Assembly (NCBI GenBank): GCA_046537975.1
Contig: JBKHJR010000028.1
Location: 1-32,666, forward strand
Direction of reading: 5' to 3'
Source of the DNA: JAWLDV01 sp046537975
Lineage (GTDB): Bacteria; Desulfobacterota; Desulfobulbia; Desulfobulbales; SURF-16
DNA length: 32,666 bases
Under the pieces are notes generated by a model that was not told where the DNA came from, did not search any database, and saw nothing but the letters and a program-made list of their open reading frames with translations. The stretch's first letter is position 1. Every line of letters begins with the position of its first letter. Both the position numbers and the translations under genes were made by a program. Positions 1 to 7,420 of the stretch are shown in pieces.

Positions 1-2
1 TA

Positions 3-107
3 GCTGAATTGCTGGTGGTAGTAGCCGGAATCGGCCTTATAGGTGCAGCCTTTACGCTTGGGGAGAGATTTTTCGGCAAAGCCTTTGAAAGCCATGGCGG
101 TCACTGA
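3..107 (+). CDS. C-terminal end of an unknown protein with one hydrophobic segment (partial)
   Basis: The reading frame is open from the left edge and stops at TGA 105-107, giving 34 residues. It starts with a hydrophobic stretch (residues about 2-18, with VVVAGIGLIGAAF) that looks like a membrane helix, followed by a short charged tail with several histidines (ending SHGGH). Such a short hydrophobic end could belong to a small pilin-like or other single-helix membrane protein, but I do not recognise the family and the start lies outside the window. A hairpin overlapping the stop may end its transcript. That it is a real gene end rests only on the frame and the composition. Confidence 0.4.
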   Translation, partial: AELLVVVAGIGLIGAAFTLGERFFGKAFESHGGH

Positions 108-128
108 TCAAAATGGTCAGGTTTGTCT
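104..128 (+). terminator. Weak hairpin at the end of the upstream gene
   Basis: CTGATCA (104-110) and TGGTCAG (114-120) can pair with one G-T wobble around an AAA loop, followed by a short T-containing stretch (GTTTGTCT). The stem is short and the T run is interrupted, so this is at best a weak intrinsic terminator for the truncated gene at the left edge. Confidence 0.25.
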
Positions 129-140
129 CGGAAATGTCAA

Positions 141-167
141 TAACAGGAAGGATACCCCCCCCTGTTA
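141..167. promoter_or_regulatory. Inverted repeat upstream of the MerR gene, possible operator
   Basis: TAACAGG (141-147) and CCTGTTA (161-167) form a perfect 7-bp inverted repeat with a 13-bp centre that includes eight consecutive C. A -10-like TACAAT follows at 174-179, but no -35 consensus sits at the right distance, and a start from it would fall almost on the ribosome binding site. MerR-type regulators bind inverted repeats near the promoters they control, so autoregulation is possible. That is inference from position only. Confidence 0.3.
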
Positions 168-194
168 AAACCATACAATACATAAGGAACTGAC

Positions 195-560
195 ATGATA
201 GACAAAAATAAGGCCATATTCACCATAGGTGTAGCTGCTGAGATGCTTGAAGTTCATCCCCGGACCCTGCGTATATATGAACAGGAGGGACTTATTAAGC
301 CGATCCGCAAGGGGAAATGGCGTTATTTTACCATGGATGATATAAGCTGGGTTAAATGTCTCCGGAGTATGATACATGACAACGGGATCAGTATAGCAGC
401 CATCAAAAAACTGCTCCTTTATACTCCATGCTGGAACATTGCCGACTGTCCGTTTGAAAAACGGAAAGAGTGTACCGCTTTTATGGCAAGCGGCCTGGTC
501 CCTCGCAAAATCGACAAGAAAGAATCCGGAGGAGCAGTTAATACTAACAAGGTCGCTTAA
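195..560 (+). CDS. MerR-family transcriptional regulator with Cys-rich C-terminal tail
   Basis: A 121-residue DNA-binding regulator. Residues about 8-75 form a MerR winged helix-turn-helix; the helix AAEMLEVHPRTLRIYEQEGL and the wing GKWRYFT are typical and close to the HspR branch. After the dimerisation helix comes a tail with C79-W80, C85 and C93 (spacing C-x5-C-x7-C), reminiscent of the CW-type cysteine motifs of anaerobes. It may bind a metal or Fe-S cluster, or sense redox state. The long MerR coiled coil and effector domain are absent, so this is a short MerR. The start is supported by AAGGA at 184-188, six bases before the ATG. No target gene is adjacent: a tRNA operon follows. The family call is firm; the signal sensed is unknown. 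Confidence 0.85.
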   Translation: MIDKNKAIFTIGVAAEMLEVHPRTLRIYEQEGLIKPIRKGKWRYFTMDDISWVKCLRSMIHDNGISIAAIKKLLLYTPCWNIADCPFEKRKECTAFMASGLVPRKIDKKESGGAVNTNKVA

Positions 561-647
561 ATTTTTAACATCCAGCTTGTCCTGAAAAGTCTATTTAAGA
601 CAGGAAGATCAGTTAACCAGATATTTTTAATCCTTAAATGTTTTTGG

Positions 648-676
648 TTGACTATACTGTCTTATCCTGTTAGATA
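648..676 (+). promoter_or_regulatory. Sigma70-type promoter of the tRNA-Val/tRNA-Asp operon
   Basis: TTGACT (648-653) and TAGATA (671-676) are separated by exactly 17 bp. The expected start is about 683, a few bases before the first tRNA at 690. The close match and position make this the likely promoter of the stable-RNA operon. Confidence 0.65.
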
Positions 677-689
677 TCAAATCATGAAG

Positions 690-765
690 GGGCGGATAGC
701 TCAGTTGGGAGAGCATCGGCCTTACAAGCCGGGGGTCACAGGTTCGAGCCCTGTTCCGCCCACCA
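690..765 (+). tRNA. tRNA-Val (anticodon TAC)
   Basis: A 76-nt cloverleaf with the CCA end encoded. The acceptor stem pairs GGGCGGA with TCCGCCC, the D arm is GCTC/GAGC, the anticodon stem TCGGC/GCCGG encloses loop CTTACAA, and the T arm ACAGG/CCTGT encloses TTCGAGC. The TAC anticodon reads valine codons GTA and GTG. It is co-transcribed with tRNA-Asp six bases downstream. Confidence 0.97.
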
Positions 766-771
766 AAATAC

Positions 772-850
772 GGGGTCGTAGTTCAGTTCTGGTTAGAACG
801 CCGGCCTGTCACGCCGGAGGTCGCGAGTTCGAGTCTCGTCGGCCCCGCCA
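772..850 (+). tRNA. tRNA-Asp (anticodon GTC)
   Basis: The acceptor stem GGGGTCG pairs with CGGCCCC through one T-G pair. Anticodon stem CCGGC/GCCGG encloses loop CTGTCAC, the T arm carries GTTCGAG-type bases, the discriminator is G, and CCA is encoded. The D loop (AGTTCTGGTTA) has 11 bases, two more than the common bacterial form, giving a 79-nt gene. It lies between tRNA-Val and a strong intrinsic terminator. Confidence 0.97.
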
Positions 851-865
851 AAGTGCACAGAACAA

Positions 866-904
866 GGGTTCGGAGAACAATCTCTGAACCCTTTTTCTTT
901 TTTT
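866..904 (+). terminator. Intrinsic terminator of the tRNA operon
   Basis: GGGTTCGGAG (866-875) pairs with CTCTGAACCC (882-891) as a 10-bp stem with one G-T pair and a 6-base loop, followed at once by a T-rich tract (892-904, broken by one C). This is the clearest rho-independent terminator in the window. Confidence 0.92.
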
Positions 905-1378
905 CTCCATTTATTTATTCTCTCTTTATCTCCAAATCTTACCCCCCTCGGCTATACCCGAGAAGAGGATGGTCTTATATCTTAAATAATTGCAAAGTTA
1001 ATGATTAGATTGCACAAACGACCAGTATAATATAATATAATCCTCTTGACCGGAAGACCTTATAATCCTTTCTTTGATCATGAAAATATTGCCCTATGTT
1101 AAATGAAGAAGACTGCCGTATCTCTCCGGTCAATTTGATCCTGAAATCTATAAAGCTTTCCAGGGAATCAAGGAAAATTTCCGATAAGCATTTAAAAACA
1201 CTTAGAGAAATAATTGACTTTTTATAAGCTTTTCTTTTCCGTTATTCTGCCTTATTGGTAAAAGTGGTACCATTTGAAGTTAAATTCATCACGCCTTGAA
1301 GATATCTGTTCAGAATTATGCTTCTTTTTTGTAAGATCTTGCAGTTCCCGAATAAACAATCAAATAATCCATCGGTTC
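905..1378. other. Largely empty, AT-rich gap between the tRNA operon and the SNF2 gene
   Basis: About 470 bp without a convincing gene. It contains TATAA repeated three times in tandem (1026-1041), with TTGCAC 10, 15 and 20 bp before the successive TATAAT copies, none at the preferred 17 bp. It also holds one short open frame at 1096-1227, listed separately. I see no RNA gene, insertion-sequence end or hairpin of note. Confidence 0.6.
1096..1227 (+). CDS. Possible 43-residue small protein (doubtful)
   Basis: An ATG-to-TAA frame encodes 43 residues, Lys/Arg- and Leu/Ile-rich with an amphipathic C-terminal half (ending LREIIDFL). No ribosome binding site precedes the ATG and I recognise no family. 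It lies in an AT-rich gap and may be chance or a gene remnant. Confidence 0.15.
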   Translation: MLNEEDCRISPVNLILKSIKLSRESRKISDKHLKTLREIIDFL

Positions 1379-1407
1379 TTGCAGCTTAAAAAACAGAAAC
1401 GTATAAT
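1379..1407 (+). promoter_or_regulatory. Promoter immediately in front of the SNF2-family gene
   Basis: TTGCAG (1379-1384) and a perfect TATAAT (1402-1407) are 17 bp apart. The expected transcript start is near 1414, only about 3 bases before the ATG at 1417 and 18 before the in-frame ATG at 1432. No Shine-Dalgarno sequence is visible, so the mRNA is probably leaderless or nearly so. Confidence 0.6.
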
Positions 1408-1416
1408 TCGTGAATA

Positions 1417-4400
1417 ATGTTAACTCCAGTTATGTCCCAAAAGAAAGAATCAATATCGTCATTCCCCGACCTTAAGGGTGTAGAAAATTCTGTAGTCTGC
1501 CTTTTGGCTGTCAATATAGACTATTGTCGGCGAACGGAGCTTATTAATTCTCTGAGGAAATTTGACAAGTACGAAATTAATAACTCCACCTGTAATTCCA
1601 CAGATATCAAGGTAGAGATTGACAACCTTATCAGAGAAGGGGTCATTGTCGAAGACAACAACGGTTTATGCTGTGCAGATGAAGTCAGGAAAACTGCACT
1701 CGCTGAGACATTAGCCAACGATTGTTTTATTGATATGGCCCTGCTTCTCCAGGACAACACACCTGCCCGGGAAGAATCTGGAAATACAATTTTCAGTAGC
1801 TTTTACCAGGGGCTTCGTGACCTTCAGATTGCTATTTTTGGTAATTCCTCTATAGAAAATATATCCAGAACCCTTCTTGATATATATCAGCAATTCCCTA
1901 CAGAAAGCAGGGATACCCCTCCCTTGTTTTTTCTGCTGGATAATCCGTTTTCTCCGGAACTACTTCAATATCTGACCCCGTTCAACAGGATCCTTCTTCT
2001 TGGCACCATGGTCACCCAGGCTGAGGAGACCCTGACTCCGGCGGAGCATATCTTTGATTACTGGTACAGCCTCTACCTTGAAGGTGAATTTGAGATCCCG
2101 GTCACCGAACTGTTGTCTGCACTCCTTATCCGGGGCCGTTTTCAGGAAATGTATAGTATAATTGAAGATAATCGCTCAAATGAGAAAATGCTTCCCCTCC
2201 CTTATCGGGAATTATACAGAGGCTCTCTGGCATTTCTTGAGGACAGAAATTCAGAGGCTATTGAGTATCTTGAAAAAGGTCTGGCCGCTTTAGACAGCAA
2301 CTCCGCCGATATAATAAGCTTTCCGGAAGGATATGCAGGGCTGTTTTTTCTTCTGGCCCTGCTAAAAGACGGCAGTTATAGAAGATTGAAACAGGGTTTG
2401 AGTTATCTTGATATTATTGAGGAAAAAGAAAATTTCAATTATTACAGCTGCTATCGGAATCTCAGGGTAGTCTTTTATGACCAGCCCGGGCTGCAGGCAG
2501 AACACGGCAGTTTTATTTCCAGGGATATGATCCGCTCTTCTTTGAATCCGAAGCAACAGAACAGGCATAACTCCCTGCTGGAAGAATTCTTTTTTATTCT
2601 CACCTTATGGTGGATTGATCAAAAAGAGGCCCAGAATAGTACAGACCGATTGCAAATTATTCAGAAAAAGGCCTCAAAAAGCAATTACTTATGGCTGGCG
2701 GCAGAGTCAGCTAACCTCCTAGCCTCCTTTGATTGGACCCGGGGGGAGGCTAAAGATTATGCCCGCTCGACCCATGAAAAAATCGGCTCCGCATCCATAA
2801 TCAATATTGTCCAGGAAGTTCCCCATTGGGAAAGGACCCTGAATGCCCTGTTAAATATTACTCCTCCTGATAAGAAAGGGAAGGAACGGAAGAAAAGAAT
2901 AAAAAGGCTGGTCTGGTGGTTCAGATACCACGATCATGATAAAAGCTGTTCATTGCAGCCCCGGCTGCAAACGCTCACCAGGAACGACAGATGGAGCAAA
3001 GGCAGGCCTCTGAGACTCAAGCAACTATATACTGAAGCTCTTTCTCTGAAGGGACTCAGTGAACAGGACCTTAAGGTGTGCAGCACAATCTCTGAAATCC
3101 CGGAATCCGAAAGGCTGAAGGATCATTACGGTCCAAGGTCACGCTACAGGTTCAACTATGAATATACCCTGCCTGCCTTAATCGGCCATCCCCTTATTTT
3201 TCTGGAGGACTGCCCGGATGTCAGGATTGATCTTGTGGCAGGAGAACCTGAGGTTAGGGTTAGAAGAAACGGGAAAGGGATAGATGTAAGAATTGAGCCA
3301 AACCCTGTTTCAATCCCTGAATCAGGAATCCAGATAATCAGGGACAACTCCACCCGCTTCAGAGTTATCCGCTGTAATGAAGCGCAGCAGCACCTTCAGA
3401 AGATTATAGGCAGTGGGGTTACCTTTCCTGAAGAGAAGGTGAACCTCATTCAGGAGGTGCTCACCAGAATTTCCGATGTAGTCACCATCCAGTCCGATTT
3501 AGGTTCCATTGGAGGTCAAGTCCGGGAGGTGGAAACTGACAGCCGTCCCCATATCCAACTTATTCCTTACCATAAAGGGCTGAAACTGGAGATCCTGGTT
3601 AAACCCGTTGCCGGTGCAAGCTCCTGGTTCAGACCAGGAAAGGATGCTCTGAATGTAATGGCAGAAGTAAACAATGTCAGGGTTCAAGCCCGCCGTGACC
3701 TGGAAAAAGAGAATTTGTTAACTGAACTGCTTATAGATTCCTGTCCCACTTTGGCCCGGAAATGCAAGGATCAGGCAGACGAGATAGTGGTAGAAGATCC
3801 TGAGGAATGTCTGAATATCCTTCAGGAACTTAAGGAGTCTGAGGAAAAGGTTGTCCTGGAATGGCCGGAAGGCGAGAAATTCAGATTGAGAAAAAATATC
3901 ACCGATTCAGATCTGTCCCTTCATATACGAAAAGATAGAAACTGGTTCAAGGCTTCCGGTTTTCTGGAAATAGATGAAAATTCTTCCATGGAACTGAGCG
4001 AACTCTTTGACCGTTTCGATAGATCAAAAGGGCGCTTTCTCCCCCTTGATGACGGTTCATTCCTTGCCTTAACCCATGAGTTCCGGAACAGGCTTGCTGA
4101 TCTAAAAGCCTATTCCGGTAAATCAGGCAAAGAAATAAAACTGCATCCCTTAACAGCTCCAGCTGTCAATGACCTCACTTCAGAAGTAGGGGCCTTAACC
4201 TGTGACGTTTCCTGGGAAAAACATATCAATGAATTCGAGAATCCTGCTGAGCCTGAGATTCCCGAGGGCTTAAAGGCTGATTTGCGCGACTATCAGGTGG
4301 AAGGCGTTAAATGGCTGATTCAGCTTTCTCAATGGGGGATCGGCGCCTGTCTTGCCGATGATATGGGCCTGGGCAAAACTGCCCAGGCCCTGGCTGCCGT

Positions 4401-5643
4401 TCTGGTCAGAGCCGATAAAGGACCTACTCTGGTAGTGGCTCCTTTGTCGGTGATCAATAACTGGAAGGATGAAGCTGAGCGCTTTGCCCCTGCTTTAAAT
4501 ATTAAAATATTCGGCCGGGGGGACAGACAGCAGCTTCTGGACCACCTCCAATCTTTTGATTTGGTACTGGTGAGTTACGGCCTGCTTCAGGTTGAAGTTG
4601 AACGTTTGGGCAAAGTGCGCTGGCAGACCCTAATCCTCGACGAGGCCCAGGCCATCAAGAACAGGATGACGAAAATATCCAGGGCTGCGATGGCTCTGGA
4701 GGCCGAATTCAAACTAATTACCACCGGAACCCCTATAGAAAATCATCCCGGGGAGATGTGGACACTCTTCAATTTTATTAATCCGGGCCTGTTAGGAAGC
4801 TACAAGCATTTTCATGAAACCTACACCATTCCTATCGAACGGGATCATGACAAAGCGGCAAGCGAGCGTCTCCGCAAACTCATTAAGCCTTTTATCCTGC
4901 GCCGGTTAAAAAATGAAGTACTTCAGGAACTGCCACCCAGAACAGATGTTACGCTGGAGGTGGAAATGAGCAAACAGGAAGCCGCCCTTTACAGCGGCCA
5001 GCGGCGCCGGGCCCTTCAGTACCTGAAAAACGGAAGCAAAGAAAACAGGAAATTTCGCATTCTCGCTGAAATAACCAGGCTGCGTCGGCTGTGCTGTAAT
5101 CCTTCCCTGATCTGGCCGGAAAGCGATATACCCGGATCCAAGCTAAAAGTCTTCGGGGACATATTAAGCAATCTGCTTGACAACAATCATAACGTATTGG
5201 TTTTCAGCCAGTTCGTTGATCATTTGACAATTATTAGGCAATATCTTCAGGATCTTGACATTGAATATCAATATCTGGATGGCTCCACCCCTGCCCACCA
5301 AAGAGAAAAAAGTATAAAAAATTTCCAGAAAGGGCAGGGGAGAGTCTTCCTCATTAGTCTGAAAGCAGGTGGATTCGGTTTGAATTTAAGTGCTGCCGAC
5401 TACGTAATCCACATGGATCCCTGGTGGAACCCCGCAGTTGAGGATCAGGCTTCGGACCGGGCCCATCGTCTCGGACAACAGCGCCCGGTTACTGTATACC
5501 GCCTGGTCATGAAAAATTCCATTGAAGAACAAATAGTTGAATTACATACCCAAAAAAGGGACTTAGCTGACAGCCTTCTGGAAGGAAGCAATATTGCCGG
5601 CAGAATGTCCTCCGAGCAGTTATTAGACCTCCTAAAGGAATGA
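1417..5643 (+). CDS. SNF2-family (SWI2/SNF2) DNA-dependent ATPase/helicase-like protein
   Basis: A 1408-residue protein. The last 450 residues or so are a full SNF2 ATPase: a Q-motif-like DYQVEGVKWL, Walker A DDMGLGKT (about 981-988), DEAQ box (about 1075-1078), TTGTPIEN (about 1102-1109), and in the second RecA lobe NVLVFSQF, GGFGLNLSAADYVI and DRAHRLGQ (about 1347-1354). Such proteins translocate on duplex DNA and remodel protein-DNA complexes; bacterial relatives include RapA/HepA. The first 930 residues or so carry no domain I recognise and no SWIM zinc finger. Part looks helical and repeat-like (about 150-480), followed by beta-rich segments. Translation starts at M1 or at M6 (1432). It stands alone, with no methyltransferase or nuclease neighbour that would suggest phage defence. 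Confidence 0.93.
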   Translation: MLTPVMSQKKESISSFPDLKGVENSVVCLLAVNIDYCRRTELINSLRKFDKYEINNSTCNSTDIKVEIDNLIREGVIVEDNNGLCCADEVRKTALAETLANDCFIDMALLLQDNTPAREESGNTIFSSFYQGLRDLQIAIFGNSSIENISRTLLDIYQQFPTESRDTPPLFFLLDNPFSPELLQYLTPFNRILLLGTMVTQAEETLTPAEHIFDYWYSLYLEGEFEIPVTELLSALLIRGRFQEMYSIIEDNRSNEKMLPLPYRELYRGSLAFLEDRNSEAIEYLEKGLAALDSNSADIISFPEGYAGLFFLLALLKDGSYRRLKQGLSYLDIIEEKENFNYYSCYRNLRVVFYDQPGLQAEHGSFISRDMIRSSLNPKQQNRHNSLLEEFFFILTLWWIDQKEAQNSTDRLQIIQKKASKSNYLWLAAESANLLASFDWTRGEAKDYARSTHEKIGSASIINIVQEVPHWERTLNALLNITPPDKKGKERKKRIKRLVWWFRYHDHDKSCSLQPRLQTLTRNDRWSKGRPLRLKQLYTEALSLKGLSEQDLKVCSTISEIPESERLKDHYGPRSRYRFNYEYTLPALIGHPLIFLEDCPDVRIDLVAGEPEVRVRRNGKGIDVRIEPNPVSIPESGIQIIRDNSTRFRVIRCNEAQQHLQKIIGSGVTFPEEKVNLIQEVLTRISDVVTIQSDLGSIGGQVREVETDSRPHIQLIPYHKGLKLEILVKPVAGASSWFRPGKDALNVMAEVNNVRVQARRDLEKENLLTELLIDSCPTLARKCKDQADEIVVEDPEECLNILQELKESEEKVVLEWPEGEKFRLRKNITDSDLSLHIRKDRNWFKASGFLEIDENSSMELSELFDRFDRSKGRFLPLDDGSFLALTHEFRNRLADLKAYSGKSGKEIKLHPLTAPAVNDLTSEVGALTCDVSWEKHINEFENPAEPEIPEGLKADLRDYQVEGVKWLIQLSQWGIGACLADDMGLGKTAQALAAVLVRADKGPTLVVAPLSVINNWKDEAERFAPALNIKIFGRGDRQQLLDHLQSFDLVLVSYGLLQVEVERLGKVRWQTLILDEAQAIKNRMTKISRAAMALEAEFKLITTGTPIENHPGEMWTLFNFINPGLLGSYKHFHETYTIPIERDHDKAASERLRKLIKPFILRRLKNEVLQELPPRTDVTLEVEMSKQEAALYSGQRRRALQYLKNGSKENRKFRILAEITRLRRLCCNPSLIWPESDIPGSKLKVFGDILSNLLDNNHNVLVFSQFVDHLTIIRQYLQDLDIEYQYLDGSTPAHQREKSIKNFQKGQGRVFLISLKAGGFGLNLSAADYVIHMDPWWNPAVEDQASDRAHRLGQQRPVTVYRLVMKNSIEEQIVELHTQKRDLADSLLEGSNIAGRMSSEQLLDLLKE

Positions 5644-5741
5644 CAGGGGCTTTTATAAAGTTCAGGCTGCCTCTTGTCACTCACCTACAGACAACAATAC
5701 CTTATTTAAGTGATTATAAAAATCAGGCCTGAAGAAACCAT

Positions 5742-5758
5742 GCAAATTTAAAATTTGC
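5742..5758. promoter_or_regulatory. 17-bp palindrome upstream of the glgA promoter, likely operator
   Basis: GCAAATTT and AAATTTGC form perfect 8-bp arms around a single A. The element ends 4 bp before the -35 box at 5763, centred near -47 from the expected start. That position suits an activator, or a repressor blocking polymerase. A second short palindrome, TCAGGCCTGA, lies at 5723-5732. The binding protein is unknown. Confidence 0.5.
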
Positions 5759-5762
5759 CAAG

Positions 5763-5790
5763 TTGATCGGGCCGGTGATACACTTATAAA
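5763..5790 (+). promoter_or_regulatory. Promoter of the glycogen operon
   Basis: TTGATC (5763-5768) and TATAAA (5785-5790) are 16 bp apart, giving a predicted start near 5797 and a leader of about 110 bases before glgA. It is the best promoter match in the 266-bp gap between the SNF2 gene and glgA. Confidence 0.5.
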
Positions 5791-5909
5791 AAAATACGAA
5801 CTATATCATCTTTCAGGCTGAATGGGAAACTATGCTGTGGCTTACCTCAACAAGCTGAACAGGTTTTTCCGAATCTGCACTTACGGATATTTTTAAAGGT
5901 TGTTATTTA

Positions 5910-7379
5910 ATGTATATAACGATGATAGCCACAGAATGTGCTCCCTTTGCCAAAGTAGGGGGCCTTGCTGATGTAGTCTATGGCCTCAGCCGGGAACTTG
6001 AGGTCCGGGGTAATTCCGTAGAGATCATTCTGCCCAAATATGACTGCGGCAGATACGACCATGTCTGGGATCTTACTCTTGATTATCATGATCTCTGGGT
6101 CCCCTGGTTTGGAGGGGCCATTCACTGCAGTGTCTTTTTTGGTTTTGTCCATGGCCGCAAATGCTTTTTTATCGAGCCCCATTCCCGGGATAATTTTTTC
6201 AATCGCGATTATTTTTATGGTTATCCTGATGAAACCTTGAGGATGGCTTTTTTCAGCAAGGCTGCCCTGGAATTTATGCTGAAAGCCGGTAAGCGTCCCG
6301 ATATTATTCACTGTCACGACTGGCAGACCGGTCTGGTTCCTGTAATGCTCTTTGATATGTATAAGAATTCAGGTATGGAAAACCAGCGGGCCTGTTACAC
6401 CATTCATAATTTCGGTCATCAGGGTTTGGGAGATCAGTTGATCCTTTCTGCCACCGGTCTGGATAACCCCCATTATTACCTCCAGGTAGAGAGACTGCGC
6501 GATGAGTTTGACAGTCGCACCATCAACTTCATGAAATCAGGTATAGTGTATGCCAATTTTGTTACCACTGTTTCACCAAGTCATGCCTGGGAGGTCAGGC
6601 ACAGTAAGCAGAGTCAAGGTCTGGGCCATACTCTTCATGTCCATCAAAACAAATTCGGCGGAGTTTTGAACGGACTGGATTACGAGGTATGGAATCCTCA
6701 GATCGATCCCTTTATTCCCCAAAATTATGGTCCGGCAACTCTGGAGAATAAGTATGCCAACAAAGATACCCTTAGGAACCGCTTCCTGCTCAGGAAAGGC
6801 TATAAACCGGTTATTGCCTATATAGGCCGACTGGACAGACAAAAGGGGGTGCACTTGATTCGGCACGGTATTTTTTATGCTTTGGCAAACGGAGCCCAGT
6901 TCGTCCTGCTGGGAAGCAGCCCGGATCAGGAAATCACCAATGACTTCCTGCACCTGAAACATCATTTAAATGAAAGCCCGGACTGTCACCTGGAGATCGG
7001 TTTCAGTGAGGAACTGGCCCATCTGATCTACGCTGGGGCGGATATGATAATTGTTCCCAGCCTCTACGAACCCTGCGGCCTGACTCAGTTAATTGCCCTG
7101 AAATACGGTACTGTCCCCATAGTCCGGTCCTGCGGAGGTCTGGCTGATACTGTTTTTGACTGTCAATTCTCGGATAAACCCCAGGATGAACGAAACGGTT
7201 TTGTTTTTTATCAGGAAGATCCTCCTGCCCTGGAATCAGCAGTGAACAGGGCGCTCGGACTCTGGAATCATTATCCTGCTGCCTTCAAGGAACTGATACA
7301 AAACGGTATGAAATGCGATTATTCCTGGAACCTGCCCGGACAACATTACCTCAACATCTATGATATGATCCGTAGTTAA
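5910..7379 (+). CDS. glgA: Glycogen synthase (GT5 family)
   Basis: A 489-residue GT5 glycosyltransferase that extends alpha-1,4-glucan from a nucleotide-glucose donor, usually ADP-glucose. The N-terminal lobe begins MYITMIATECAPFAKVGGLA with the donor-binding K-V-G-G-L (about 15-19) and has HCHDWQTG (about 133-140). The C-terminal lobe has IGRLDRQKGV and SLYEPCGLTQL, with the conserved glutamate at about 387, and a CGGLADTV segment. Length is normal for GlgA; the N-terminus resembles the cyanobacterial-type branch. An AAAGG lies about 10 bases before the ATG. It is first in a three-gene operon with a GH57 enzyme and glgB. No glgC (ADP-glucose synthesis) or glgP (phosphorylase) is in the window. 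Confidence 0.95.
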   Translation: MYITMIATECAPFAKVGGLADVVYGLSRELEVRGNSVEIILPKYDCGRYDHVWDLTLDYHDLWVPWFGGAIHCSVFFGFVHGRKCFFIEPHSRDNFFNRDYFYGYPDETLRMAFFSKAALEFMLKAGKRPDIIHCHDWQTGLVPVMLFDMYKNSGMENQRACYTIHNFGHQGLGDQLILSATGLDNPHYYLQVERLRDEFDSRTINFMKSGIVYANFVTTVSPSHAWEVRHSKQSQGLGHTLHVHQNKFGGVLNGLDYEVWNPQIDPFIPQNYGPATLENKYANKDTLRNRFLLRKGYKPVIAYIGRLDRQKGVHLIRHGIFYALANGAQFVLLGSSPDQEITNDFLHLKHHLNESPDCHLEIGFSEELAHLIYAGADMIIVPSLYEPCGLTQLIALKYGTVPIVRSCGGLADTVFDCQFSDKPQDERNGFVFYQEDPPALESAVNRALGLWNHYPAAFKELIQNGMKCDYSWNLPGQHYLNIYDMIRS

Positions 7380-7420
7380 TAATCCATACACCAAAATATT
7401 TAACCTAAGCCTATACAGTC

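Noticed and set aside
690..850. tRNA genes as an integration site for a mobile element
   Set aside because: No integrase and no repeated tRNA 3' end were found downstream in the window.
648..887. 79-codon frame across the tRNA genes
   Set aside because: It is a translation of two tRNAs and their promoter and terminator, not a protein gene.
1417..5643. SNF2 protein as part of a DISARM-like phage-defence system
   Set aside because: No methyltransferase, DUF1998 or phospholipase-D gene nearby; neighbours are tRNAs and glycogen genes.
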